From positions 496,353 to 560,352 of the forward strand of contig DAIDHW010000001.1 of the NCBI GenBank assembly GCA_027451865.1: a DNA stretch of 64,000 nt, in the 5' to 3' direction. The notes under the pieces were generated by a model, which was not told the origin of the DNA, did no database searches, and saw only the letters and a program-made list of their open reading frames with translations. A program made the position numbers and the translations under genes. Below are positions 8,299 to 15,850 of the stretch, piece after piece. Source of the stretch: Leptolyngbyaceae cyanobacterium clean351. GTDB lineage: Bacteria; Cyanobacteriota; Cyanobacteriia; DAIDHW01. Within the stretch, counting starts at the first letter, position 1. Every line of letters starts with the position of its first letter.

Positions 8299-10980
8299 TC
8301 AAAACCGGTCCTTACGCTTTTGGGCCCCCACGGTTAGCCCCAGCATCCCTAGGGTCAGGGCCGCCAAAATTCCCCAGTGGCGAGGTACATTAACCTGAAA
8401 AGCCCGGCCCTGATTGTCGTAGAAGCGACTGATAATCGCCTCTGCGGAGGCAATGGCCGTACCGCGCTTTTCCTTCCAAGTGCTGAATCGGTCTTGCCAG
8501 GTCTGCATCTGGTTAGTGTAGGCTTTCACCTTATCGCTGTAGGCCTGCAGCTGCTCCTGGAGTTCATCCGGGTCCTGGGGGTCAAGCTGGGGAGGGTCAC
8601 CGGGGCTCTGGGGCTTGACCGGCTGAGGCTGGTCTACCGCCGGGTTATACTTGTCGCGAATGCCGGGAAAATGGCACTGGGAAAACAGATTTGCCCCCAG
8701 GCAAATGCAGTGGCTTTTTTGAGCATCGGTGAGGTGGTTGCGCTCTTGGCTAGGTTTTTGCCAGCAGGGGTCTCGGGCCACATCCCGACCAATCCCCGTA
8801 ATGGTAACCATTGCCTCAAATCCCCATCGGGTAACGGTGGCACTACTGATCGCGTTGCCTACTGGTCCGATGCTGTGCAGGGGGAGAATTGCCCCGGCGA
8901 AAACAATCTGTGGCACCAAGAACAAAATCGTCAGCAAGGGAGCCATATTTTGGTTGGTGGACAAGGCAGATACCAATAGCCCCATCGCCATTCCCCCCCA
9001 AGCACTCAACAGCAGGGTAAAGTAGACCGCCAAGGCCCGATGGAGTCCCCCCGGCATCTGCACTGATAACTCCAGTCCCGCCAGAAATACTGCCGCTTGG
9101 TAAATGGCCAACATCCCGGCGAAGGAAACCTTAGAAAAAACGTAGGGGAGAATCTTTAAGCCCACCATCCGCTCCCGATGGTAGATCTCCGTCTCCTTGA
9201 CGATATCCCGCATAGTGCCGAGACTGCCTACCATCACCGCGATCAAGACTGTTACAAAAGCTAGGGTGATGGCCTGTCCTGCATCCCCCGAAGTGACGTC
9301 AAACACATGCCGGCGCCAGAGGGCAAAGTCTAACAGAGCTAACAGCGGTGATACTACCAGGGTCAGGGCCAAACTTGCCCGGTCCTGGCTGATGATCGTC
9401 CAGTGGCGATGGCAAAGGATACAAAACTGCCCAAAGGGAGAGACACCCTTAGCCCGACTCGGAAGCTGTTGTTCCGGCCGGGGATGAACCAGCGCCATAC
9501 TTTGTAGATGTTCCTGGCGGTCTAGGACGTAGCTTTGGTAGTGAGGAGACTCGAGGTAGCGCTGTTCCCACTCCTGGGGTGAAAGCTCCCCCTCCACCCG
9601 CAGGTAGATTTCATCAAAGTCATTCACCTCAAAATAGGTCAGGGCCTCTCGGGGAGGACCAAAGTAAGCCATCCGTCCGCCCCGAGCCAGAAACACTACC
9701 ATGTTGCAGGTCATGACGTTCTTAGTGGCGTGGGTAACTAGAAGCACTGTCCGCCCCTGGTCGGCCAGGCGGCGCAATAATCGCATCATTTGGGTCTCTG
9801 TACCTGGGTCTAGGCCAGAGGTGGCCTCATCGAGGAAAAAAAGGCTGGGTTTAGTCAGCAGTTCAACCCCCATGGACACCCGCTTGCGCTGGCCGCCACT
9901 GAGGTCTTTGACGGCAGTGTGCTGATGGGTCTGTAGCTCCAGGTCTACTAGCACCTCCTGGACACGCGCCCGGCGTTCCGGACCGGTAGTGTCAGCGGGG
10001 AGACGCAATTGGGCAGCGTAGCTGAGGGCCTGAACAACGGTCAGATCCCGATGGATGATGTCGTCCTGGGGCACGTACCCCATTTCCGTACGGTAGGCAC
10101 TGTAATTTTTGTACAGGTCCTGCTTGTTCACCATCACCGTGCCCTGGGTAGCTGGGCGCAGACCACTGAGGGCGTCTAGGAGGGTAGTCTTGCCAGCCCC
10201 ACTTACGCCGACAATCGCTACAAACTCCCGTGGCAGAATAGACAGGCTGATATTTTGCAGCAGGACCTGGCCCTGGCGAGTGGTCCGCCTCAGGTGGAGG
10301 GCGTCTAGGCGCAGATTGCCCGCTTCGTTTTCCGGGACCAGGGTTTCGTTGACCTTAAACACCACCTGGCAAGGCCCGATGCGAATTCGGTCTCCGGGCT
10401 TGAGCAATTGTTCGCCACTAATCTGCCGGCCGTTGACAAAAGTACCGTTGGAGGAGTCTACGTCAGCGATGGTCCAGGAACCGTCTTGGAGATAAATGCG
10501 GGCGTGGAACCGCGATACCATCGGGTGGTCAATCACCGTGTCGTTACGGGGGTCCCGTCCTAAGGTCAACTGAGTGCGGTTGCGCAGGTTGAGCGCCTCG
10601 AGGTGCTCAGCCGGGCTGGTTTGGGGGACTTCCAGGTACGTGAGGGTGAGGGCTGGGCTGATCTGCAGCACATCTCCGTGACGCAACCGGTGACAGGACA
10701 GACGCTGGCCGTTGAGGAACAGGCCGTTTTTACTGTTGCGGTCCTGAACCTCGTAGCCTTGACCCTGGCGGACAAAATCAGCATGGTATTGGGAAACCAC
10801 ATTCAGATCCAGGGAGATGTCACAATGTGGGTCTCGCCCTAGAACCAACCGGTCCTGCTTGAGGGGAAAGTCTTGGGTCCATTCCGGAGTGGTAACTTGC
10901 AGGATGGCCGTAACAGGGGAAGAGGTAGCGAGGGTGCCGGCTACGGGAGGGTCTGGGTTGGCCATGGGGGTGGGGAGCAC
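8299..10980 (-). CDS. ABC transporter with two N-terminal FHA domains fused to a permease
   Basis: An 893-residue half-transporter. Two phosphothreonine-binding FHA domains come first, near residues 40-110 (LVLGRDPHCDISL, SKNGLFLNG) and 137-205 (LTLGRDPRNDTVI, SSNGTFVNG). An ATPase domain at about 225-460 has Walker A GVSGAGKTTLL, signature LSGGQRKRVSMG and Walker B LFFLDEATSGLDPG. The last 350 residues are an ABC-2/White-type permease with a large extracytoplasmic loop that carries several cysteines and a proline- and glutamine-rich, coiled-coil-prone stretch before the last helix. The FHA domains imply control by a Ser/Thr kinase; the substrate is unknown. An IMPase-like gene ends 5 bases upstream. 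Confidence 0.88.
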   Translation of the reverse strand: MLPTPMANPDPPVAGTLATSSPVTAILQVTTPEWTQDFPLKQDRLVLGRDPHCDISLDLNVVSQYHADFVRQGQGYEVQDRNSKNGLFLNGQRLSCHRLRHGDVLQISPALTLTYLEVPQTSPAEHLEALNLRNRTQLTLGRDPRNDTVIDHPMVSRFHARIYLQDGSWTIADVDSSNGTFVNGRQISGEQLLKPGDRIRIGPCQVVFKVNETLVPENEAGNLRLDALHLRRTTRQGQVLLQNISLSILPREFVAIVGVSGAGKTTLLDALSGLRPATQGTVMVNKQDLYKNYSAYRTEMGYVPQDDIIHRDLTVVQALSYAAQLRLPADTTGPERRARVQEVLVDLELQTHQHTAVKDLSGGQRKRVSMGVELLTKPSLFFLDEATSGLDPGTETQMMRLLRRLADQGRTVLLVTHATKNVMTCNMVVFLARGGRMAYFGPPREALTYFEVNDFDEIYLRVEGELSPQEWEQRYLESPHYQSYVLDRQEHLQSMALVHPRPEQQLPSRAKGVSPFGQFCILCHRHWTIISQDRASLALTLVVSPLLALLDFALWRRHVFDVTSGDAGQAITLAFVTVLIAVMVGSLGTMRDIVKETEIYHRERMVGLKILPYVFSKVSFAGMLAIYQAAVFLAGLELSVQMPGGLHRALAVYFTLLLSAWGGMAMGLLVSALSTNQNMAPLLTILFLVPQIVFAGAILPLHSIGPVGNAISSATVTRWGFEAMVTITGIGRDVARDPCWQKPSQERNHLTDAQKSHCICLGANLFSQCHFPGIRDKYNPAVDQPQPVKPQSPGDPPQLDPQDPDELQEQLQAYSDKVKAYTNQMQTWQDRFSTWKEKRGTAIASAEAIISRFYDNQGRAFQVNVPRHWGILAALTLGMLGLTVGAQKRKDRF

Positions 10981-10985
10981 CAGGT

Positions 10986-11786
10986 TTAGGATCTGACCAG
11001 GGGTTGGACTAGGGGCAAGAAGTCAGCTAGTAGGCTGGAGTCTGTAACTACTAGGGTGGGATAACTCTGGCTACCGTAGTCATGCCCGACTACCAGGGGG
11101 AAGATCGGTTCGGTACTAAGGGGATACCATACTACCCCCGCCGCCTGCAAAATTACCCATACCGCAGCGATGTCCCATATTTTAGGAGTTGCTTCGACCC
11201 CCCCTAGGGTGGCACCCTTGGCCGCCAGTAGCAGATTGTAGGTAGACACCCCCAACACCCGCACCTTACAGGGGAAAGCTTGGGTCAGCAGGGCTACACT
11301 GCGCGTACAAAGACTGACAAAGTGATTCGAGCTTAAAGTATGGGCCGGTGGAGGGAGCAGTCGACCATTTAGGAAGGCACCGGTGGGGGCCGCGGGATGG
11401 TCGAAACCGTAAAAGGCTTGATTAATCGGGGGTAACGAAACGTAGCCGAACACCGGCGTGCCTTGATAGAGCAGACCGAGGGAAATACCCCACAGGGGGA
11501 TGCCACGGGCGAAGTTAGTGGTGCCGTCCAGGGGGTCGATTACCCAGCACCAGTCTGAACCAGGAAAGGTGTGTCCCGCCTCCTCACTCAAGATGCCGTG
11601 GTGAGGAAAATTCGTCCGGATTGCCTGGTGGAGGGTCTGGTCGGCTTGGTGGTCAGCCATGGTCACCAGGCTGCCATCGGCTTTTTCCTGGGCATTCACG
11701 TGACCGAAGTCCTGGTGCAGTTGAGTACCGACCTGCTCGGCGGTTTGCTGGGCAAACTCCAGCACCGTAACCCAAAAATTGCCCAT
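10986..11786 (-). CDS. Inositol monophosphatase family protein
   Basis: A 266-residue metal-dependent phosphatase. The Mg2+ ligands are visible in order: the EEAG glutamate pair near residue 73, DPLDGTTNF near 87, and WDIAAVW near 204. Members hydrolyse inositol phosphates, fructose bisphosphate, PAP or histidinol phosphate, and the sequence alone does not decide between them. The ATG at 11786 is followed by a normal N-terminus. It precedes the FHA-ABC transporter by 5 bases, suggesting one operon, but a functional link is only inferred. Confidence 0.85.
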   Translation of the reverse strand: MGNFWVTVLEFAQQTAEQVGTQLHQDFGHVNAQEKADGSLVTMADHQADQTLHQAIRTNFPHHGILSEEAGHTFPGSDWCWVIDPLDGTTNFARGIPLWGISLGLLYQGTPVFGYVSLPPINQAFYGFDHPAAPTGAFLNGRLLPPPAHTLSSNHFVSLCTRSVALLTQAFPCKVRVLGVSTYNLLLAAKGATLGGVEATPKIWDIAAVWVILQAAGVVWYPLSTEPIFPLVVGHDYGSQSYPTLVVTDSSLLADFLPLVQPLVRS

Positions 11787-11871
11787 GGTGATTTAGTGAA
11801 TGAATTGGCAGTGACCGAGAGAGCCAAGGAAGGAGGAGGCAAGGGCTTGTGACAGACTAGCTATGGGATGA

Positions 11872-12018
11872 CCAATCGTCAACCGTAAACTTAAGATTAC
11901 TTTCCCTTGGTTACCGCCAGTGCTGGCCCCGTTGCCCTTAGCCATTTTAGTAATTGTTTTAACGGTAATGATAGCTGCTGTTTTGTTAGACTATCTGTTC
12001 CCGCCTCGGAATCCCTAA
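11872..12018 (+). pseudogene. Small hydrophobic frame without a usable start; possibly frameshifted
   Basis: An open frame of 48 codons encodes a basic, proline-rich head followed by one strong transmembrane helix (APLPLAILVIVLTVMIAAVL) and a short tail ending in PPRNP. The frame has no ATG, and its only GTG (11920) would start just before the helix. The ATG at 11868, in another frame, reads six codons and stops at TAA; skipping one base there would join it to the hydrophobic frame and give a protein of about 50 residues. It could be a decayed or misread small membrane gene, or chance. I do not recognise it as a known photosystem subunit. Confidence 0.3.
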
Positions 12019-12080
12019 AGGCTTAGGCGGGCTGGCATTATCCTAGTTCTCCCTGGCTAGGCTCTCAAAATCGTCTAGAC

Positions 12081-12114
12081 TTGACATTTTTGATGATTAC
12101 TGAGATTGTTCTCA
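12081..12114 (+). promoter_or_regulatory. Candidate promoter and operator of the terpenoid genes
   Basis: A perfect -35 hexamer TTGACA lies at 12081-12086. At the position expected for the -10 lies a palindrome, TGAGATTGTTCTCA (12101-12114), with 5-base arms. A repressor bound there would block the promoter. The -10 match is poor, so this is tentative; TATAAG at 12124 is an alternative -10 without a matching -35. Confidence 0.35.
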
Positions 12115-12211
12115 ACGATCAGGTATAAGTGCTGTAGCGGACCATTTGGCCGGAAAGTCCGGATTAGATCGAAAATTGGGTGTAGGATTGCAGAGAATGA
12201 GGAGTGAACTG

Positions 12212-13096
12212 ATGAATTTGCACCGCGACGCAATGGAGATTCTGGCGGAGACGAGCCGGACATTTTACATTCCCATCAGCCGGCTTCCCGATGGTCTTCG
12301 AGAAGGGGTAGCCTCGGCATACCTGTGTATGCGGGCAATCGATGAAATTGAAGACCATCCGGACTTGGATAATCTTACGAAGGCGAAAGTCCTCCAATCC
12401 TTGAGCTTTGCTCTCCAGGCGATTGATGGCAGTCAGATCGGCACTTCCTGGTCGGATGGAGATGCCCTAGATTGGTTGTCTGGGGGAGCCTTAGCTGGCC
12501 TTGAGAGCATTAAAACCACTTGGCAAGAAATTACCCGCCACAAAACTCCCCTCCCTGAAGTGACCCTGCGGATTGGTGATTGGGCTCGCCTAGCTCCGGC
12601 TAGTATTGCCCCACGGATTTGGGATGCGACTGCTGCCATGGCCGACCGGATGGCCAGTTGGTCTGGTCAAAACTGGAAGATCCGCACCGAATCTGACCTG
12701 GACCGCTATACCTTTAGTGTGGCCGGTTCCGTAGGACTGGTTCTGTCTGACCTGTGGGCTTGGTATGATGGTACCCAGACCAACCGCGTCCAAGCAGTGG
12801 GTTTTGGCCGCGGTTTGCAGGCAGTGAATATCCTGCGCAACCACCAGGAAGACTTGGCTAGGGGGGTTGACTTTTTCCCCGACGGTTGGGCTGACGCCGA
12901 CATGCACAACTATGCCCGGCGTAACCTCACCTTGGCAGATGCCTACACAGCTTCCCTGCCCGCCGGACCTGCCCTGACCTTCTGTCAGATTCCCTTGGCC
13001 TTAGCCCATGCCACCCTTGATGCCCTAGCGCGCGGCGAGCAGAAACTAACTCGCAGCGCCGTGATGGCCCTAGTGGAGCAAGTGACCTGCCAGTAG
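12212..13096 (+). CDS. Squalene/phytoene synthase family protein, probable squalene synthase
   Basis: Head-to-head prenyl synthase, predicted to join two farnesyl or geranylgeranyl diphosphates. Two aspartate-rich metal-binding motifs are present: AIDEIED near residue 51 and NHQEDLARGVDFF near residue 213, following GRGLQAVNILR. The ATG at 12212 is chosen because GGAG lies 7 bases upstream and the product (294 residues) then starts as the family does; a TTG start at 12146 would add 22 residues. The hpnK gene begins 4 bases after its stop, and that hopanoid-associated partner favours squalene over phytoene as the product. Confidence 0.8.
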   Translation: MNLHRDAMEILAETSRTFYIPISRLPDGLREGVASAYLCMRAIDEIEDHPDLDNLTKAKVLQSLSFALQAIDGSQIGTSWSDGDALDWLSGGALAGLESIKTTWQEITRHKTPLPEVTLRIGDWARLAPASIAPRIWDATAAMADRMASWSGQNWKIRTESDLDRYTFSVAGSVGLVLSDLWAWYDGTQTNRVQAVGFGRGLQAVNILRNHQEDLARGVDFFPDGWADADMHNYARRNLTLADAYTASLPAGPALTFCQIPLALAHATLDALARGEQKLTRSAVMALVEQVTCQ

Positions 13097-13100
13097 CGCT

Positions 13101-13940
13101 ATGACTAGTAGTCTTGCAACCCAACGCCGTTTGGTGGTGACAGGGGATGACTTTGGATTTTCTCCCCAGGTAAACCAAGGAATTCTCCAGGCTCATCTCC
13201 AGGGGGTCTTGACTAGTGCCAGCCTGATGGTAACTGGCGCCGCGGTTGAAGAGGCTGTCGAGTTAGCCCACCGTCATCCTAGTTTGGCTGTGGGCCTGCA
13301 CCTAGTACTGACCCAAGAGAAGGCAGTGCTCCCGCCAGAGCAGATCCCTCACCTGGTCAACCCCGAGGGATATTTCAACGCTTCCCCCTTGGTGGCCGGG
13401 TTGCGCTACCAGTTCGTCCCCCAAGCTCGCCAAGAACTATCCTGGGAAGTGCGTGCCCAGCTAGAAAAATTCCGCCGGACTGGGCTGCCCCTGTCCCATG
13501 TAGACGGCCATATGCACCTCCATTGCCACCCGGTGGTCCTAGATATCCTGGCTCAGGTAGCGGGAGAGTTTGGGATCCGGGTAGTCCGGCTGCCCCTAGA
13601 GGAGGTGCCCTGGGAATCGGGCTTGTGGTTGCCAGACCTGCTACTGGGAAAAATATTTGCCCGGCTACGCCGCCACGGGGAAAAGATTTTTGGATCTCAA
13701 GGAGTACGCTTAGCTGATCGAGTCTACGGTCTGCAAGCCACAGGGCGCATTAATGAAGCCTATCTGTTAGACCTAATCCCCCGGCTTCAGGGGGACTTGA
13801 TTGAGGTCTATACTCATCCCGCCCTCGGCCACCCGGCCGCTGGGGAACATGAGCTGCTTGCCCTCGTGAGCGAACGCGTGCGGGCCACCCTTGAGGGCCA
13901 CGGGTTTGCTCTAACCAACTTCCTGGAGGCTGTCCTCTGA
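13101..13940 (+). CDS. hpnK: Hopanoid-associated YdjC-like deacetylase HpnK
   Basis: A 279-residue member of the YdjC/ChbG carbohydrate deacetylase superfamily. VTGDDFGFSPQVNQGI carries the metal-binding aspartates, with GLHLVLTQ and SHVDGHMHLHCHPVV supplying the histidines. The arrangement fits HpnK, a protein found beside hopanoid genes in many bacteria but of undemonstrated function. It follows the squalene synthase-like gene by 4 bases and its TGA overlaps the probable CTG start of mutL. Assignment to HpnK rather than another YdjC homologue rests on the motifs and the neighbour. Confidence 0.8.
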   Translation: MTSSLATQRRLVVTGDDFGFSPQVNQGILQAHLQGVLTSASLMVTGAAVEEAVELAHRHPSLAVGLHLVLTQEKAVLPPEQIPHLVNPEGYFNASPLVAGLRYQFVPQARQELSWEVRAQLEKFRRTGLPLSHVDGHMHLHCHPVVLDILAQVAGEFGIRVVRLPLEEVPWESGLWLPDLLLGKIFARLRRHGEKIFGSQGVRLADRVYGLQATGRINEAYLLDLIPRLQGDLIEVYTHPALGHPAAGEHELLALVSERVRATLEGHGFALTNFLEAVL

Positions 13941-15571
13941 GGGAGATCACCCCTCTGCCGATAGAACTGGTATACCGAATTAGCGCAGGGGAGGTGATAA
14001 ATTCTCTGGCCGCGGTAGTCCGGGAACTAGCGGAAAATGCCCTGGATGCGGGAGCTCATCGGGTAACCATTGACCTGTGGCCACAGGCTTGGCGGGTCCG
14101 GGTAGCCGACAATGGGCAAGGCATGGCCCGGGCAGACCTACACCAGGCTGCGGTTCCCCATGCCACCAGCAAGATTCGTACAGAGGCAGACCTGAGACGA
14201 GTTACTACCCTAGGCTTTCGGGGACAAGCCCTCCACAGCCTAGCTAACCTGGGTCAGCTGGAGGTGTGCAGCCGTCCTGAGGGGGGGGAGGGCCACCAAG
14301 TCATCTACGATCACCAAGGGCAAGTGAGCGCCATCAGGGGAATAGCCATGGCCCCTGGTACTATTGTTACCGTCGACGACCTGTTTGCCCCCTGTCCCCA
14401 GCGACGGCCAGGAAATCCTCACCAGGCTCTCCAAGGGGTCCAGGAGGTCATCCAAGCCCTAGCCCTTTGTTATCCCCAAGTGGCCTGGCAAGTGCGCCAC
14501 CAGGACCGGCCCTGGCTGAGTCTGTGGCCGGCGGACTGCGCCCACCAGATCCTCCCCCAAGTCCTGCGCCGGCTGCAGACTGATGACTTGAAGCGGGTAT
14601 GCCTGCGACCCGAGCCCCCCACCCCGGTAGAGGGGCCTTGGGAGCTTGAGTTGGTGATGGGCCTACCGGAGCGCTGCCATCGGCACCGGCCAGACTGGGT
14701 GAAGGTAGCTGTCAATCAGCGCCTGATCCAGAGCAGTGAACTAGAGCAAACCCTTTTGGCTAGTTGCCGCCGGACTCTGCCCCGCGGTCGCTTCCCGGTT
14801 TGTTTTCTCCATTTGCGGGTACCTCCGGAGACCGTCGATTGGAATCGCGACCCAGATAAAGCCAGGATTTACCTAGACCACCTAGAGTACTGGCAGGAGC
14901 AAGCCCACCGAGCCATCGGCCAAGTCCTCGCCGGACAGCTGTCTGAACCTGCCCAGACGCGACAACTAGGGCGGATCCTCCAGGTAGCCGAAGCTGGCAG
15001 CACCTACCAGGTCTCCCCTCCTACTCCCCTTGGTCGCCTGCGGGTTCTAGCCCAAGTGCACAACACCTACCTCCTAGCGGAACATCCCGGGGGGGTCTGT
15101 CTAGTAGAGCAGCATATTGCCCACGAGCGGGTACTCTACGAACAGATTCAGGCTCATTGGCGACTGGTCCCCTTGAGCGCACCCCTGCTTCTAAGAGACT
15201 TATCTCCTCCCCAAGTGGAGCGGCTGCTGGAGTTGGGATTGGTAGTAGAACCCTTTGGTGAGCAGACGTGGGCAGTGCGGACGGTCCCGGCACTGTTGGA
15301 GGGACATCAAGACCGGGGGGAAGTGATCAGGGAATTGGCCATGGGCGGAGACCTAGAGGCTGCCCAAGTCACCCTAGCTTGCCGCAGCGCGGTACGCAAT
15401 GGCGCACCCCTCACCCACGAGCAAATGCAGACCATCCTAGACCAGTGGAGCCAGACCCGGGATTCCCGTACCTGTCCCCACGGCCGACCCATTTGCCTGA
15501 ATTTACCGGAAACTGCCCTGGCTCAGTTTTTTCGCCGTCCCTGGTTAATCACTAGGAGTCATCCTCCCTAA
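13937..15571 (+). CDS. mutL: DNA mismatch repair protein MutL, apparent CTG start
   Basis: MutL links mismatch recognition to strand incision. The GHKL ATPase domain shows ISAGEVI, VRELAENALDAG (about 29-39), ADNGQG (57-62) and GFRGQAL (93-99, where GFRGEAL is usual). The C-terminal domain has EQHIAHERVLYE in place of the usual DQHAxxER, then ACRSAVRNG and CPHGRP, so an endonuclease-type MutL is likely. The first ATG, GTG or TTG in frame is the GTG at 13994, which would delete the conserved ITPLPIELVYRISAGE segment. CTG at 13937 keeps it, has GGAGG 7 bases upstream, and forms a CTGA overlap with the hpnK stop; 544 residues. Confidence 0.9.
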   Translation: MREITPLPIELVYRISAGEVINSLAAVVRELAENALDAGAHRVTIDLWPQAWRVRVADNGQGMARADLHQAAVPHATSKIRTEADLRRVTTLGFRGQALHSLANLGQLEVCSRPEGGEGHQVIYDHQGQVSAIRGIAMAPGTIVTVDDLFAPCPQRRPGNPHQALQGVQEVIQALALCYPQVAWQVRHQDRPWLSLWPADCAHQILPQVLRRLQTDDLKRVCLRPEPPTPVEGPWELELVMGLPERCHRHRPDWVKVAVNQRLIQSSELEQTLLASCRRTLPRGRFPVCFLHLRVPPETVDWNRDPDKARIYLDHLEYWQEQAHRAIGQVLAGQLSEPAQTRQLGRILQVAEAGSTYQVSPPTPLGRLRVLAQVHNTYLLAEHPGGVCLVEQHIAHERVLYEQIQAHWRLVPLSAPLLLRDLSPPQVERLLELGLVVEPFGEQTWAVRTVPALLEGHQDRGEVIRELAMGGDLEAAQVTLACRSAVRNGAPLTHEQMQTILDQWSQTRDSRTCPHGRPICLNLPETALAQFFRRPWLITRSHPP

Positions 15572-15592
15572 CCTGGTCAGGTGTCGAGATAT

Positions 15593-15673
15593 TTACTGCA
15601 AATTGCCGACCAACATCAGGGTTTTTACGGACAAAGGAAAACCGACAGTCCCACGAAAGAGACTGTCGGCCAT
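15593..15673 (-). other. Possible 26-codon ORF across the terminator hairpin
   Basis: An ATG at 15673 with AGGGA 7 bases upstream opens a 26-codon frame (starts MADSLFRG, ends VGNLQ) that spans the hairpin at 15642-15669. It may be coincidence. No relative is recognised. Confidence 0.15.
15630..15669 (-). terminator. Rho-independent terminator downstream of cysK
   Basis: CCGACAGTC at 15642-15650 and GACTGTCGG at 15661-15669 form a perfect 9-base stem with a 10-base loop. On the minus strand the stem is followed by TTTTCCTTTG, a U-rich tract. It lies about 180 bases beyond the cysK stop. On the plus strand it could also stop mutL transcripts, though without a U-tract. Confidence 0.7.
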
Positions 15674-15793
15674 CGTGTGTTCCCTGTTGATGACTCAGAT
15701 TTTTCGCCGTGCTTCAGCCAGTCAAAGAGCTACTGAGGCCACTTAGCTAAGCATCGAGTCTCTCTTATTGTGACTTAACTTTCCCCTCTTGGG

Positions 15794-15809
15794 TGTGATC
15801 TGGATCACT
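15794..15809. promoter_or_regulatory. CRP-like palindrome between mutL and cysK
   Basis: TGTGATCTGGATCACT matches the CRP/SYCRP1 consensus TGTGA-N6-TCACA with one mismatch. It lies between the 3' ends of two convergent genes, where no promoter is expected. On the minus strand CACAAT at about 15768-15773 would sit at a class II distance and could drive a short transcript ending at the terminator at 15630-15669. Confidence 0.4.
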
Positions 15810-15850
15810 AATCACCGTAATTTTCACAAATTTTTTTATGAAGTTACCAG

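Larger units (their letters stand above)
11787..12211. other. 425-base intergenic region between divergent units
   Basis: This is the longest stretch without a confident gene. It separates the minus-strand IMPase gene from the plus-strand terpenoid genes. It holds a short hydrophobic frame (11872-12018) lacking a normal start, and a promoter-like segment at 12081-12114. I see no tRNA, riboswitch or terminator with a clear U-tract in it. Confidence 0.6.

Noticed and set aside
13750-15492. Minus-strand frames opposite hpnK and mutL
   Set aside because: They are proline- and arginine-rich shadows of GC-rich coding sequence.
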